Below the pieces are notes generated by a model. The model saw only the letters and a program-made list of their open reading frames with translations. It made no database searches and was not told where the DNA came from. From Phytophthora colocasiae (taxonomy: Eukaryota; Oomycota; Peronosporomycetes; Peronosporales; Peronosporaceae), in contig JAGKQI010000007.1 in NCBI GenBank assembly GCA_018806915.1, positions 62,001 through 126,000 of the forward strand: a DNA stretch of 64,000 nt, read 5' to 3'. Every line of letters begins with the position of its first letter. Position 1 is the first letter of the stretch. The translations under genes and the position numbers were made by a program. Shown here piece after piece: positions 1 through 10,750 of the stretch.

Positions 1-1
1 A

Positions 2-856
2 CTGCGGAAGGACAATGAATCCTGGGAATTCCGTTGCGTGCTGCCGCCTCCAGAGGAAGATATTCTGCTGCACTTGACGATGACGGGGGGCTTTTTATTT
101 CGTCCATTCGAGAAGTCTTTGTGTACAGTGATGTCGAAGATCCAACCTAAACTTCACTATGACAACAATGAGCAGCGCTCGAAGGATGGGCAATTTCTGG
201 AAGCGTTGACTGCAGCTGCCATCGTGTTGGCAAGTCATGCTGGGGGCGTCGGTGGGGTGGCATTTCCGAGGTTTTTGGGTGAATTCCTGTTCGAGTTGGG
301 TGTGAGTGAACGAAACGAGACGGTGAAGCTGCTTCAAGACGTTAAAAATGCTGGGTGGGATCAAATCGTGCCGTTCCTGTCCCCTCCGAATGGAAAATGG
401 CCAACATGGTTAAAGGGAAACTCGATGCTCTTTGACAATCTCGTTCGAAGTAAGAACGCCGAGTGCATCGATTTCCGAGTAGCCTCGGACATCATTTCTG
501 GTGAGTGCAAAGATCATAGCAGTGCTATAGATCTTGGCGAGGTCAAAAATATTCTGAAGCGAGTACCTGCAAAATCCAAGATCCACTTGGTAGTGACGAA
601 CACTCTCCAGAAGCAATATTTTACAGAACCGTCGTCGTGGGACACCTTCGTAAGTGGACAAACTAATTTGCTGAACGCAGATTTCTATCGGGTCTCGAAA
701 GGATCGGGGCTGCAAAATATCAAAGGGATGACGAACCAGAGCAGCGCTACGACTGACAGAAAGCTGGTGCTTTTTATCGAGCGTGGGGGGAAGGGGAGGA
801 GCGACGGTCTCTTTAGCAACGAAAGAAAACGGCGACGAGTGGACGGGGGTAAGTGA
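2..856 (+). CDS. C-terminal part of a Crinkler-type protein with a restriction-nuclease-like domain (partial)
   Basis: The frame is open from the left edge of the window (first full codon at base 2) to the TGA at 854-856, about 284 residues, so the start lies outside. No P-loop or signal peptide is visible in this part. A segment ending in ISGECKDH fits the E-x-K half of a PD-(D/E)XK nuclease fold, with DFRVASD upstream as candidate acidic position. The following stretch (KSKIHLVVTNTLQ, then YF and a Trp) is the pattern I associate with C-termini of oomycete Crinkler (CRN) proteins, which pair NTPase and nuclease-like modules. The very basic tail (RKRRR near the end) could be a nuclear localisation signal. 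The family assignment comes from memory of the motif; with the N-terminus missing, any multidomain protein with this nuclease fold remains possible. Confidence 0.5.
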   Translation: MRKDNESWEFRCVLPPPEEDILLHLTMTGGFLFRPFEKSLCTVMSKIQPKLHYDNNEQRSKDGQFLEALTAAAIVLASHAGGVGGVAFPRFLGEFLFELGVSERNETVKLLQDVKNAGWDQIVPFLSPPNGKWPTWLKGNSMLFDNLVRSKNAECIDFRVASDIISGECKDHSSAIDLGEVKNILKRVPAKSKIHLVVTNTLQKQYFTEPSSWDTFVSGQTNLLNADFYRVSKGSGLQNIKGMTNQSSATTDRKLVLFIERGGKGRSDGLFSNERKRRRVDGGK

Positions 857-1203
857 TATTAGTTTTCTACATGTTCGGCCTACGACGAGTTCTACACAGC
901 AGCTGTGACTGATTCAGTGTTGCGACTGTGGGTTGTAGCATCCAGGACTCGCACTGGTAGCAGGCAGGGGTGAACCAATGTCTCGAACATCCCCGTATTT
1001 CCAACCAACCAACGACTTGCCACGACACCAATTGAAATGCATCTGAGCCGCAACAAGCTCCCGGTGCATCGCGGCAGCTCCTCCGTCTTCTTCGTATCTA
1101 CCCTTCATGACTAAGTACTGGAAAATCCACGTCTTCAACTTCTTTTACCAAATTATTCAGCGTGTCATGAAAATTCGTAGTTCATAGTTCGAAGAACTAT
1201 CGT
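857..1203. other. Host flank between the left gene and Helitron copy 1
   Basis: About 350 bases with no recognisable element. A 74-codon minus-strand frame at 914-1138 (Trp/Gly-rich, ending PGCYNPQSQH) has no family I recognise and no repeat elsewhere in the window. It may be the end of a host gene cut by the Helitron, or chance. Homology to Helitron copy 2 begins abruptly at 1204. Confidence 0.45.
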
Positions 1204-1447
1204 TGGTAGCTGTCTCTTTTCTCTGTGATCGAACGACATTTCTGGGTGATTGACATTCAAGCAACCTTCAGTTGTCTTCTGTTCTCTTCTCTTCTGGATT
1301 GCGAGCGACAGGCTTTGCCTCGTGCGCGCGCACAAGCTCTGGGTCTCTGCTGGTGGTATCGGATGGTTGGTTATCGGATGTGGTATGTACTTAATATCAA
1401 TGCTTGGTGGCTCATTTTGAAATTCTAGGTTTTGTCGGGCTAGCTGG

Positions 1448-1769
1448 TTAATTTCTCGGTTCAGGATTTACGACTTCTTCCATTGAAAATTCTGTCGCGT
1501 TGGCGGTCACTGGCAGGTGGAAACCCGCCAACAGAAGGTCACTGAGATGGTTAAGTCGCTCTTCTTCCTGGAGTGCATGTGTAGGTGGTTTTGACCACGA
1601 AGCAAGCTTCGCGGTAAACGGCTTCAATGCAATCAATCCGTTCCGAGTCGTTACTCGTGAAACGAGCAAGTATGTTTGCTGAGACTTGTTGACTGCTGCG
1701 TGCTTCGACTTCCAGTCCACGATAACCATTGATTGGAGTGTTTCTCCTTGTACCTTATAGACTGTTAAG
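1448..1769 (-). pseudogene. Helitron copy 1 helicase, C-terminal tail (severed by solo LTR)
   Basis: Encodes the end of a PIF1-type helicase, including the motif VI region TYLLVSRVTTRNGL and the C-terminus ending VVNPEPRN, nearly identical to the end of the copy 2 helicase (56046-57272). The reading frame is cut at 1769 by the solo LTR and resumes at 3670. The combined gene is non-functional. Confidence 0.85.
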
Positions 1770-2289
1770 TGACACGTTGCTAATTACGATTTTTCGAGTG
1801 GATATGGACGTTTCGCTGTGATGTGATTGGACATATACTGGATTGTGGGAGAAAGGGAGATGTGGGACGAGGTTATGTCCCGTGTGACAATGATGGATCT
1901 GTGGAAGAAAACTGCTATATATATATTAACCTTCACCTGTACTGCAAAGGGGCCCAAGAGATCAGAAGTGTTCCTCGGAAAAGTGCACAAACTCCGAGAG
2001 ACAATAACACTCAGTCTGATCACCGGACTTTCCCCGACGATGAGTGCCTAAAGGTTGGCAGAAAGTCTCTCAGAAGAACGTATCTCTGAGAGACCTCATC
2101 CCGTTGCCGTCCTGTGTGACGATGATGGTTCAAGGAATACAGTTATACCCACAAGATACCAAGTATCGCGCACCGGACGTAGCGCACCCCGCGCATATCC
2201 CAACTGGACTTCGTGCGTTGCAGCATACGTGCTCCGCACCCTAAAACCACTCATGGATTTCTGGTATCACGCATGGAAACTCTGATATC

Positions 2290-2610
2290 ACACCATGAAG
2301 TCTGACGTACATGAAGTCCGACGTACATGAAGTCCGACGTACATGAAGTCCGACGTACATGAGTCTGACGAACATGATTCTGGTAAACAAGTCTGATGTG
2401 TCCGGCTTATACAAGCAATATTCCAGACATTTACCAGTTTCCGATGAACAGACTCCGACGTACAAGACTCCGATGAACAGACCCAAGTGTCACGACTCTG
2501 GTATTTATGACTCTGATGTACATGATTCCGGAGTACATGGTTCCGATGAACATGTCTCCGACGCACATGATTCCAGACCCTGATGAACAGGATACCAGAC
2601 TCTGATACTC
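2290..2610 (+). repeat. Degenerate tandem array inside the outer-family LTR
   Basis: About 320 bp made of imperfect 13-18-bp units around a core like TCCGACGTACATGA / TCTGATGAACATGA. Four near-perfect units stand at about 2294-2360 (consecutive GAAGTCCGACGTACAT). The same array occurs in the other LTR copies at about 9655-9975 and 54830-55140. Only the core with variable spacing is conserved. Confidence 0.8.
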
Positions 2611-3160
2611 TGAAGTCCACCCCCATACTGAAACCAAGTGTACCCAACACGGCCTCACGCAATCAAGTGAAACGCAACCCGCTCATCCCTGTAATGACAT
2701 CATTAAGTGTCGACTCGACAAGATCTGCAGCATCGACTACCATAGTGAGCCCAAGTGAAAGTTCCTGAGTTATACTGAGACCAAGTGTATATGAGAATAT
2801 GGAAGACAGAAGACAGAGAGATACGAGATAGATAACCAGAGTTCAATTTTCCCTGTTGTAACGAGTTCGATTTGCTTTGTTATAACGAGGTCGTCTGCCT
2901 GCTGCTTCCCGTAAGTACTAGGCCACGACAAAGCTTTGAGTCGTGTGATCTCTCACCTATCAAGCCCCTTTAGGTGGAGATCAGCGTAACGTAGAGACCT
3001 GAGAGGACCCACCTATTCCATTTACTAGTTGGGTCGTTTGTCTTGTCTCTAGCGGTAGCCCATTTCATATTGTACGTTTGGACAGATTTTGGGAGCTAGA
3101 CAGTCGCTCTCAAGACGCTCGGTAGACTGTTATATAACTGATAGTGTATTGGTTTATTTT

Positions 3161-3179
3161 CCCTCTATATATTAGAGGG
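3161..3179. promoter_or_regulatory. TATA-containing palindrome in the outer-family LTR
   Basis: Perfect 7-bp arms CCCTCTA/TAGAGGG around an AT core, adjacent to a second AT-rich TATATAAC stretch. The same palindrome is at 9122-9140 and 54290-54308. It is the best TATA-like signal in the LTR and the likely core-promoter region, but no start site can be shown from sequence alone. Confidence 0.4.
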
Positions 3180-3669
3180 TGGTGCGCGAAAGTTACGGGA
3201 ATACCAGACAGACCAGGTGTCTGGTGAACATTTCCCTAGTTGACCTGGAGAACTAGCCCACTGCTCAAGGGCCAGGAAAGAATAAGAGCAGCTACATATT
3301 TGTATATCGGAACTCTATATTGCGGTTATCTCGGAAGTCTAGTGACAGGACTTCCCACTGTATTAATTTCTCTTTCGCTTTCAGAAATCTCTGGTGTACA
3401 CAAGTGTTCACCGGAAAACGTTCGACTCTCAAGCGCTCCTGTGAGGACCAGAAGGACATCCGACGGCCTACGCAAGGAACCCTCACTCTCATCAACACTC
3501 TCACGACCCCGGCGAGGGTCTCATTACCAAGACAACGAACCTACGAGGACAGCACAAGGTAACACACGCCCACCTTGCTGTGCGACTCTGGTATCACTAC
3601 CGGTAGTCACACTTCCAGGTTCACTGTACGCCCCTGCACCGCGGTAAAAGTTGCACCGACTTCGCGACA

Positions 3670-5106
3670 TGAGCCTATCGCACAGACGAACGGGAACTGC
3701 TGCGGCCGGACCGTGATGGAGCGTGGTTGCCCATTTGGCGCCGCTGCTAGCTTGATAGTCATCTTGGAGTAGGCTTCGGTTGTAAAGAAAACTGGAAACA
3801 ACTCGGGGTCGACGCCTTGCCGGATTGCCGTCGCTTGTGGTCTTGGGACTCGAATCATCGCATAGTCGGGTGGTCGGCTTGGTAGCTGTACGATTGTGGC
3901 AGTCGCGCTATCCCGAACAAGTTGAAACTGAGTCCCAGCGGCAAAATGAACGTATTCTAGCGTCCCAAGTGTACCGTTCGCGATTCCTTTGGCGGTGGCA
4001 ACGTTCTGGGTGACTTGGATCGGCATTCCGTTTATTAGATCAAGATACGGTGCCAATCTACCGAAACGGTTGTCGGGTAGGCTGAACACGTACTGGAGGT
4101 CACTCTGACTCAAGTCATTGAGTGCGCCTTTGAAATTGGCGACTACGCGAATGGGGTATACGTTGGTTGGTAGCATTGATGCAGTCTCCGTGACAAAGGC
4201 GTTATTTATGGCCAGACGCGTTGCATTTTCAGGTGTGACGAATACTGGCGAGGCTCCAACTTCATTTTGGAGCGACTGAGTGGCATCATGCTCGCCGGAC
4301 TGGATAACACGCGCATTAATCATGTTAATGAATTCAGGAGTCCATCGGCCCAACCGAGCCTCCCGGCATCCGTCCCCCCACTCAGGGTCGTTACGAAAGC
4401 GCATGGATTCATCAAGAATCACGACTGTCGTCACTTTTCGCCACAGTTCGAATCCTTCGACGTCCACAGTGCTCGGCATTGTCTTGTTGACAGGGTCCAC
4501 GTAAATGGGGTCGGACTTTACTGGTGGCATCTGAAGAAAATCACCGACTAGTACGATGTGAATACCGCCAAATGGAACATTCTCAACTTCAAGCTCGACG
4601 CCAGCACTGGTACAAGACGTCTGTACAACTCTTGCCCGTGGAAACCCATAGCGACATTGCCCTGGATTTGCTGCTCGGCTTGACTTAAAACAACTCCCCA
4701 CATGAGACCACCAATGAAGATTCAACAGGAACACGAGTATAGATATCGCAAATGCCATCACGTTCGGAGTCCATCGCTCGTCTTCGACAGACGGAGGCAA
4801 CGTTAATACGGCGCGAGCGACTTTGTCATTGCAAAATGCACTGTCTTGGCGCTGCTCGGATCGGTTTAGAGTATCATTTAGAGATCTCAAATGATCGCCG
4901 TAAGAATCATTGAAATCGTTCTTAGCCGACAGGAAGCAATCTCGACGAAAGACTGCATTTCTTGCTGCACCAACACTTCCACGACATTGAATTTCCATGT
5001 TTACAGCATCATCAAGTTCTTCTGATGAGTACGATCGCAATGTTGGCGGCCAGGTTGATGGTCGGTACTGCAAGAGAACACGTCGCAATATGTGCTGAGA
5101 GCTCAT
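3670..5106 (-). pseudogene. Helitron copy 1: Rep C-terminal part fused by deletion to helicase C-terminal half
   Basis: The frame begins at 5106 with SSQHILRRVLLQYRP..., the Rep segment containing WSHVGSCFKSSRAANPGQCRYGFP (Cys/His pattern seen in Helitron Reps). At about 4590 it passes directly into helicase sequence with GDFLQMPPV (PIF1 motif III region) and LDESMRFRND. In copy 2 about 1.9 kb separates these parts, so this is a deletion fusion lacking Walker A, Walker B and the Tyr motif. The solo LTR cuts it at 3670. Stop and start of the two neighbouring frames overlap as ATGA at 5103-5106, probably a frameshift in a once continuous Rep rather than a designed overlap. Confidence 0.85.
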
Positions 5107-6719
5107 CTTCGTTGCGCAATTAGAGCATTGGGCGAGCAGTGGTCGGCCGGAGCACTTTGTCTGCGTGTGTTGGGACTCTCGTGCGCCTCGACCGGTATTG
5201 GCAATTCTTGCAAATTGGCGAGCGAGTGCCCACAGAACTGACAGCTCGATGCATCAACACGAAGAGGTAGAGAAGTGTTAACAATGCTGTCGGTATACGC
5301 AGCGATATCGCGGTAATATTGATCTCCATACTTTGCCACGGCTGCTTTGAACGCGTCAGAATTGGGTGGCGCATCAGCGATCCACACGAGAAAGTGGACA
5401 TGCAGTGTTCCACCGCCTTGGGTCTCAACCATACCGAAGTAAGCCTCGACGTTACCAAAGAGACCATCAAACGGCTTACTCTTCATGTGCTTCGGAGGTA
5501 CACCGAGAACATGCTCGATAAAGGCATCCACATTGTTCATGAAGAGGCGAGCCGACACCACGTCATTTTGCAAACCTGCACTATGAAGAGTCGATTTCTG
5601 AGGAAGATCAGCCAGGTTGGCATCGAATAGTGTATCGATAGACGTGATACCCGTATAATGAGCCATCACAAATGATTCGGCTACATTTGGTGTCAGTGTA
5701 ACGAAGAGGGATGGTTGCCCGTATCGGGCTTGGTACGCAAATGCACGGCGGCGACACTTTGCTCGCTCACTATCACTGCCCCAAATCACACCACCACTCA
5801 GGTCTACCGTCTTGAGGAAGTTGTTCGCACTAGAAGAGCTGAAATGGCCCGGTGCCGTTCGACCTTGGCGATGAAAGTGATTCTGCAGGAGAGCTTCCAC
5901 CAATGAGTCCTCAGTGATGCCACTGTAGGGTTCAAACAAGGCAGGATTGCGCTTACATTTCAACGCGACTTGTCGGTACATCGTTTGGACGGAGATGAAA
6001 TCAAAGCACACGAGCATGAAAAGCTCATCCTCAGCAAATTTTCGCGTACTCAGCAAACTATAATGCCGAATACAAGCATCCAATGACACTGGAACTTGCC
6101 TCTCTTCGCCTGGATGCCCTCGGCCATAGGGAAATAAATGCGGGAACATTCGGGCGAAGAGAAACTTATCGTTTGGTGCGAATTGACTGGAATGGCGAAC
6201 CAGGAACTGATGTTGTGTTGCGTTCTGGACTGACACTTTCGCGACATCCACGCTAGTAGATGTAGTATCGTGCGTATTGACCTCGCGATCCTCAGAAATG
6301 AAGACCACTTTACGCTCAACAACATCCGTTTCTCCATCAACACAGCCAGTTTCATCAACACCGCCAACACGTTCACTCTCCTCGTCTACATGATCAACTT
6401 CAACATGAGCGTCAGGCTCCATACAAATTAAGTGCTCGGGTATTGCTTCGGTCTCGAGCCCAGAGCAGTCAATGTTGATGCTCTCATAGACAGAATTGTG
6501 CTCGTGATAGAAGACGAGCAAATCTTCAACAACTTGACGTCGAACAAGGTGCATTTTCCGTATCCGAGCTTGCTGTTCCGTCGTGAAAGGTCCCGCTAAT
6601 ACAACACGATAAGACGTAATGTCACTGGACAACGTTGGTAGCAGCGTTGCCGCGGGTCCTGGAGTTGAGTCAAAGACAAGGCAATGCGATCGAATGCTCC
6701 GATGCGCTCCACCACGCAT
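5103..6719 (-). pseudogene. Helitron copy 1 Rep: HUH endonuclease region
   Basis: 538 codons. The Helitron_like_N core is recognisable: LFVTLTPNVAESF (motif 1) and GGGTLHVHFLVW, whose HVH supplies the two metal-binding His of the HUH rolling-circle endonuclease. Upstream is an acidic, Asp/Glu/Val-rich stretch. The protein would nick and transfer the transposon strand. It overlaps the upstream frame (6596-7558) by about 120 bp in a different frame, so one frameshift near 6720-6770 breaks the protein. The catalytic tyrosines that should follow in the next frame are deleted in this copy. Confidence 0.85.
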
Positions 6720-7558
6720 GACTCTCGTAACCGCAACAATTGAACAATTGACACTATCTGCGTCATCAGACGTTCGGGTAGAGTAGCTTTGGTTAACTGT
6801 TCAGGTAGCACGCCGACGTAGAACCCATTTTTGATGGCAAATTTCGGGAGTGTTTGTTTTTCTAAGCTGTCGTTGCACTGCTCACATATTCGCACATAGC
6901 CATCTGAGTGGACACCACGCCTCGAAAGAAGAATTCCACTCAACTCTGCAAACATCTCAGAGCAGTCGTATTCAGCAAGCAGTGCTGCAGACAAATTTTC
7001 CCCATCACTTGACAGTAGAGACCGCATTCTTTGAATGACGTCCGAATCGTTTATTGTGATATTGCGAGTCGACTTGAGCGGCTTGCAACAGTCACACACA
7101 GCACATGTCATCTCGTCGAGGCTGGATGGTCCATGTGCTAGTCTGAGTTTGTGTAACACATGGTCTTTTGTATCGCTAGATACTGAGCAAAGTCTTGGGA
7201 TCTCATCAAGCCAAACACGGCAAGATTCACGGTCTGGTTGTTGGTTTCCTTCGTCAGTGTTTACAGTGGAATATACACGCCGGTGTCGCTCTCGGTTTCT
7301 CTGCAACCGTTCCAATCGTGCGCTATCTGTTTCACGAGCACGAAATCGACGAACAGCCCTTCGATGGCGCTCAAGCCGCTCATCAACACTAAGAACCATG
7401 ATCACAAATTTTGTCACTACGACCATGGTGGGGAAAGTGCTCAGCAAATCGACGCGACACCGTGCGTACCACCCGAGAGACTGCATTTCGTTGCGCAAGC
7501 CGTTGAACCATGTACACTGCAATGACTTGGTTCTCTTGACTCTAGTTAACTTAAACAA
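6596..7558 (-). pseudogene. Helitron copy 1 Rep: N-terminal zinc-finger region
   Basis: 320 codons. The N-terminal third has an Arg/Glu-rich segment (RRFRARETDSARLERLQRNRERHRR), followed by Cys clusters CAVCDCC and CEQC typical of the zinc-binding N-terminus of Helitron replicases. It continues out of frame into the HUH region. Copy 2 has the same region (61159-61827) but lacks 326 bp (equivalent of 6572-6897) at its end. Confidence 0.75.
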
Positions 7559-7769
7559 AACGACGACTTCGGCTCAAAGATCTTGATGCTAGCTTCATAT
7601 AGTGGCAGAACTCGTTGTAAAGCTTCGATCATCATCCAGTATAATTATCTCGTCCCCAATTACCTCGTCCCCTAGCATTCAGTGGCTCACTCGCAAGGCA
7701 TTCTTTCCAAGTTCATTGTGCATTCTGCACTCTCTTCAACAACTCACTGAAGTCTCACACACAAGAACA

Positions 7770-8537
7770 ATGCCACCAAAGCGACGCGAGAAAGAATCAA
7801 CAGTAAAACAAGCGACAGACAATGCAACTGCTACACAAATCTTGCCGACAGCAACAACAAAATCTACACGATTACAAACACTGTTTTAGCACGAGACTGT
7901 GTGCTGCTCAAATGCTTCAGACAAGAATCACCAACCACCAGTGACGAGCTACCAGTCGCCATTAAAGAAACTTAAGAAGAAGATGCACCAGCAAGAGCAC
8001 ACGGTCATTGACACAATCGACGGAGAGTAGCTTCTTCATGGACCGACCAACAATGATATTTACTAATATTATTCTAGTATTGAACAGGTCTGCGCGAATT
8101 CATCACACACAACGACGTTAGCAACCCAAACGTTCGTGAAACCATTCGAATCAAGGCTCGACTGCTTTGGACGTCGCAGGATACCATCTACGATCTACAT
8201 TTTCTCCGACTCTACTTTGGCGAGCACCAAGCAACCGAATCGCTCCAGCAGCAACAACAGGTAAACATAATATTGCACTTTGAAGGTATAGTATTTTACT
8301 GAAGCGGCTATAACGGGTGCATCACAGGAGTTCCAGCAAGCACAGCGAGAAAACCCCTTCGAGACCAACCAATTCTTGATCACAGTGTCACTGTTAAACG
8401 TCGATCCAAACAATCCAGATCTCCCCCGTCCTGGCACCGTGGTTTTAATCGCTCCCATGAAGCTACGACTGTATCGCAACTGCCCCCAAGTTGACGCCAA
8501 GCTTTATGGATTAACCACAGTCCAAGACGCTCCATGA
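7770..8537 (+). pseudogene. Plus-strand accessory gene of the Helitron (copy 1, interrupted)
   Basis: Runs opposite to Rep from the same intergenic region. Starts MPPKRREKES (basic, nuclear-type N-terminus) but hits a TAG at about 7887 where copy 2 has GAG. Two downstream exons homologous to copy 2 follow: one begins LREFITHNDVSNPN and ends in a run of Gln, and the last ends LYGLTTVQDAP at the TGA 8535-8537. Between them is an intron starting GTAAAC and ending CATCACAG. I do not recognise the family. Helitrons often carry single-strand-DNA-binding (RPA-like) genes, and the short beta-rich segments could suit an OB fold, but no motif proves it. Confidence 0.6.
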
Positions 8538-8631
8538 TATCTCGACAACATTTATTCGCACAACACACAAGCAATTCCACACGTGCATTCATTCATTCCA
8601 CAATCCCAGTCACGCACCCACGAAAGACTCC

Positions 8632-10494
8632 TGTCGCGAAGTCGGTGCAACTTTTACCGCGGTGCAGGGGCGTACAGTGAACCTGGAAGTGTGACTACCG
8701 GTAGTGATACCAGAGTCGCACAGCAAGGTGGGCGTGTGTTACCTTGTGCTGTCCTCGTAGGTTCGTTGTCTTGGTAATGAGACCCTCGCCGGGGTCGTGA
8801 GAGTGTTGATGAGAGTGAGGGTTCCTTGCGTAGGCCGTCGGATGTCCTTCTGGTCCTCACAGGAGCGCTTGAGAGTCGAACGTTTTCCGGTGAACACTTG
8901 TGTACACCAGAGATTTCTGAAAGCGAAAGAGAAATTAATACAGTGGGAAGTCCTGTCACTAGACTTCCGAGATAACCGCAATATAGAGTTCCGATATACA
9001 AATATGTAGCTGCTCTTATTCTTTCCTGGCCCTTGAGCAGTGGGCTAGTTCTCCAGGTCAACTAGGGAAATGTTCACCAGACACCTGGTCTGTCTGGTAT
9101 TCCCGTAACTTTCGCGCACCACCCTCTAATATATAGAGGGAAAATAAACCATTATATAACAGTCTACCGAGCGTCTTGAGAGCGACTGTCTAACTCTCAA
9201 AACCTGTCCAAACGTACAATATGAAATGGGCTACCGCTAGAGACAAGACAAACGACCCAACTAGTAAATGGAATAGGTGGGTCCTCTCAGGTCTCTTCGT
9301 TACGCTGATCTCCACCTAAAGGGGCTTGATAGGTGAGAGATCACACAACTCAAAGCTTTGTTGTGGCCTAATACTTACAAGAAGCAGCAGGCAGATAGAC
9401 TTGTTCGTGACAAGATAAATTGAACTCTGGTTACATATCTCGTATCTCTCTGTCTTCTATCTTCCATATTCTCATATACACTTGGTCTCAGTATAACTCA
9501 GGAATCTTCACTTGGGCTCACTATGGTAGTCGGTACAGCGGATCTTGTCGAGTCGACACTTAATGATGTCATTACAGGGATGAGCAGGTTGCGTTTCACT
9601 TGATTGCGTGAGGTCGTGTTGGGTACACTTGGTTTCAGTATGGGGGTGGACTTCAGAGTGTCAGAGTCTGGTATCCTGTTCATCAGGGTCTGGAATCATG
9701 TGCGTCGGAGACATGTTCATCGGAACCATGTACTCCGGAATCATGTACAGCAGAGTCGTAATACCAGAGTCGTGACACTTGGGTCTGATCATCGGAGTCT
9801 TGTACGTCGGAGTCTGTTCATCGGAAACTGGTAATGTCTGGAATATTGCTTATATAAGCCGGACACATCAGACTTATGTTACCAGAATCATGTTCGTCAG
9901 ACTCATGTACATCAGACTTCATGTACGTCGGACTTCATGTACGTCGGACTCATGTACGTCAGACTTCATGGTGTGATATCAGCGTTTCCATGCGTGATAC
10001 CAGAAATCCATGAGTGTTTTCAGGGTGCGGAGCACGTATGCTACAACACACGAAGTCCGGTTGGGATATGCGCGGGGTGCGCTACGTCCGGTGCGCGATA
10101 CTTGGTATCTTGTGGGTATAACTGTATTCCTTGAACCATCATCGTCACACAGGACGGCAACGGGATGAGGTCTCTCAGAGATACGTTCTTCTGAGAGACT
10201 TTCTGCCAACCTTTAGGCACTCATCGTCGGGGAAAGTCCGGTGATCAGACTGAGTGTTATTGTCTCTCGGAGTTTGTGCACTTTTCCGAGGAACACTTCT
10301 GATCTCTTGGGCCCCTTTGCAGTACAGGTGAAGGTTAATATATATATAGCAGTTTTCTTCCACAGATCCATCATTGTCACACGGGACATAACCTCGTCCC
10401 ACATCTCCCTTTCTCCCACAATCCAGTATATGTCCAATCACATCACAGCGAAACGTCCATATCCACTCGAAAAATCGTAATTAGCAACGTGTCA
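8632..10494 (-). repeat. Outer element 3' LTR
   Basis: 1863 bp, TG...CA ends (plus strand TGTCGCG...GTGTCA), near-identical to 53801-55658. Contains the degenerate tandem array (about 9655-9975) and the TATA palindrome (9122-9140). Being the 3' LTR of a minus-strand element, its inner edge faces the opposite-strand gene, whose start is 256 bp away. Confidence 0.93.
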
Positions 10495-10506
10495 ACCGCC
10501 CCTCCT
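10495..10506 (-). promoter_or_regulatory. Polypurine tract of the outer element
   Basis: Minus strand reads AGGAGGGGCGGT immediately before the 3' LTR start TGACACG. Position and purine content fit the plus-strand primer for reverse transcription. Confidence 0.8.
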
Positions 10507-10750
10507 GGTCATAATTCGTCAGTGCGGAACTTTCTCCAAACTGAGCATCATGGCCAGGACAGTACGTCAGAGGTCCCGTAAACATAGTGTAGCTGTGACG
10601 CTCTCAAAACTTCTGAGATTTCAGAATCTCTGGTGTCCTGTCGCTCAGTCTGATTCCATCAGACTCAGAAATAGCCAACTGTCGTATCCCACAAACGGCC
10701 ACATCCCGATTTCCTTTCTGACACACAAGTCAGAAGAAGATCCTGCAACC

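Larger units (their letters stand above)
1770..3669 (+). repeat. Solo LTR of the outer gypsy family (inverted relative to 8632-10494)
   Basis: Reverse complement of the LTRs at 8632-10494 and 53801-55658; 1900 bp, ending TG...CA (starts TGACACG, ends GCGACA). No internal sequence adjoins it. The flanks are TAAG (1766-1769) and TGAG (3670-3673); the uninterrupted Helitron copy 2 reads GACTGT-TGAG-CC near 56362, so a 4-bp target duplication TGAG with one later mutation is the simplest reading. A solo LTR normally arises by recombination between the two LTRs of a full element. Confidence 0.9.
1204..8631 (-). mobile_element. Helitron copy 1, main part (defective, interrupted)
   Basis: Sequence homologous to 55784-62897, with Rep and helicase reading on the minus strand and an accessory gene on the plus strand. 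It is interrupted by a solo LTR (1770-3669) and cut at 8631 by the outer gypsy element; its last ~120 bp lie at 55659-55780. Compared with copy 2 it lacks about 1.9 kb (equivalent of 57276-59184; junction near 4590), removing the catalytic Tyr motif, the helicase N-terminal half and Walker A. A canonical CTRR 3' end is not visible at 1204 (the minus strand reads GACAGCTACCA). On the 5' side, minus-strand TCGCGCG fits a TC start. The end assignment is therefore approximate. Confidence 0.8.

Noticed and set aside
2294..2360. Regular repeats that might suggest a CRISPR array
   Set aside because: Units are contiguous and degenerate with no unique spacers, and the region is an LTR of a eukaryotic retroelement.
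3240..3647. Identical 135-codon frame in all outer LTR copies (also 8654-9061 and 53864-54232)
   Set aside because: It lies wholly in LTR sequence, has no recognisable protein character, and is conserved only because the LTRs are near-identical.
5103..5106. ATGA stop-start overlap as translational coupling
   Set aside because: Eukaryotic element; the two frames are parts of one Rep protein and the overlap is a by-product of a frameshift.
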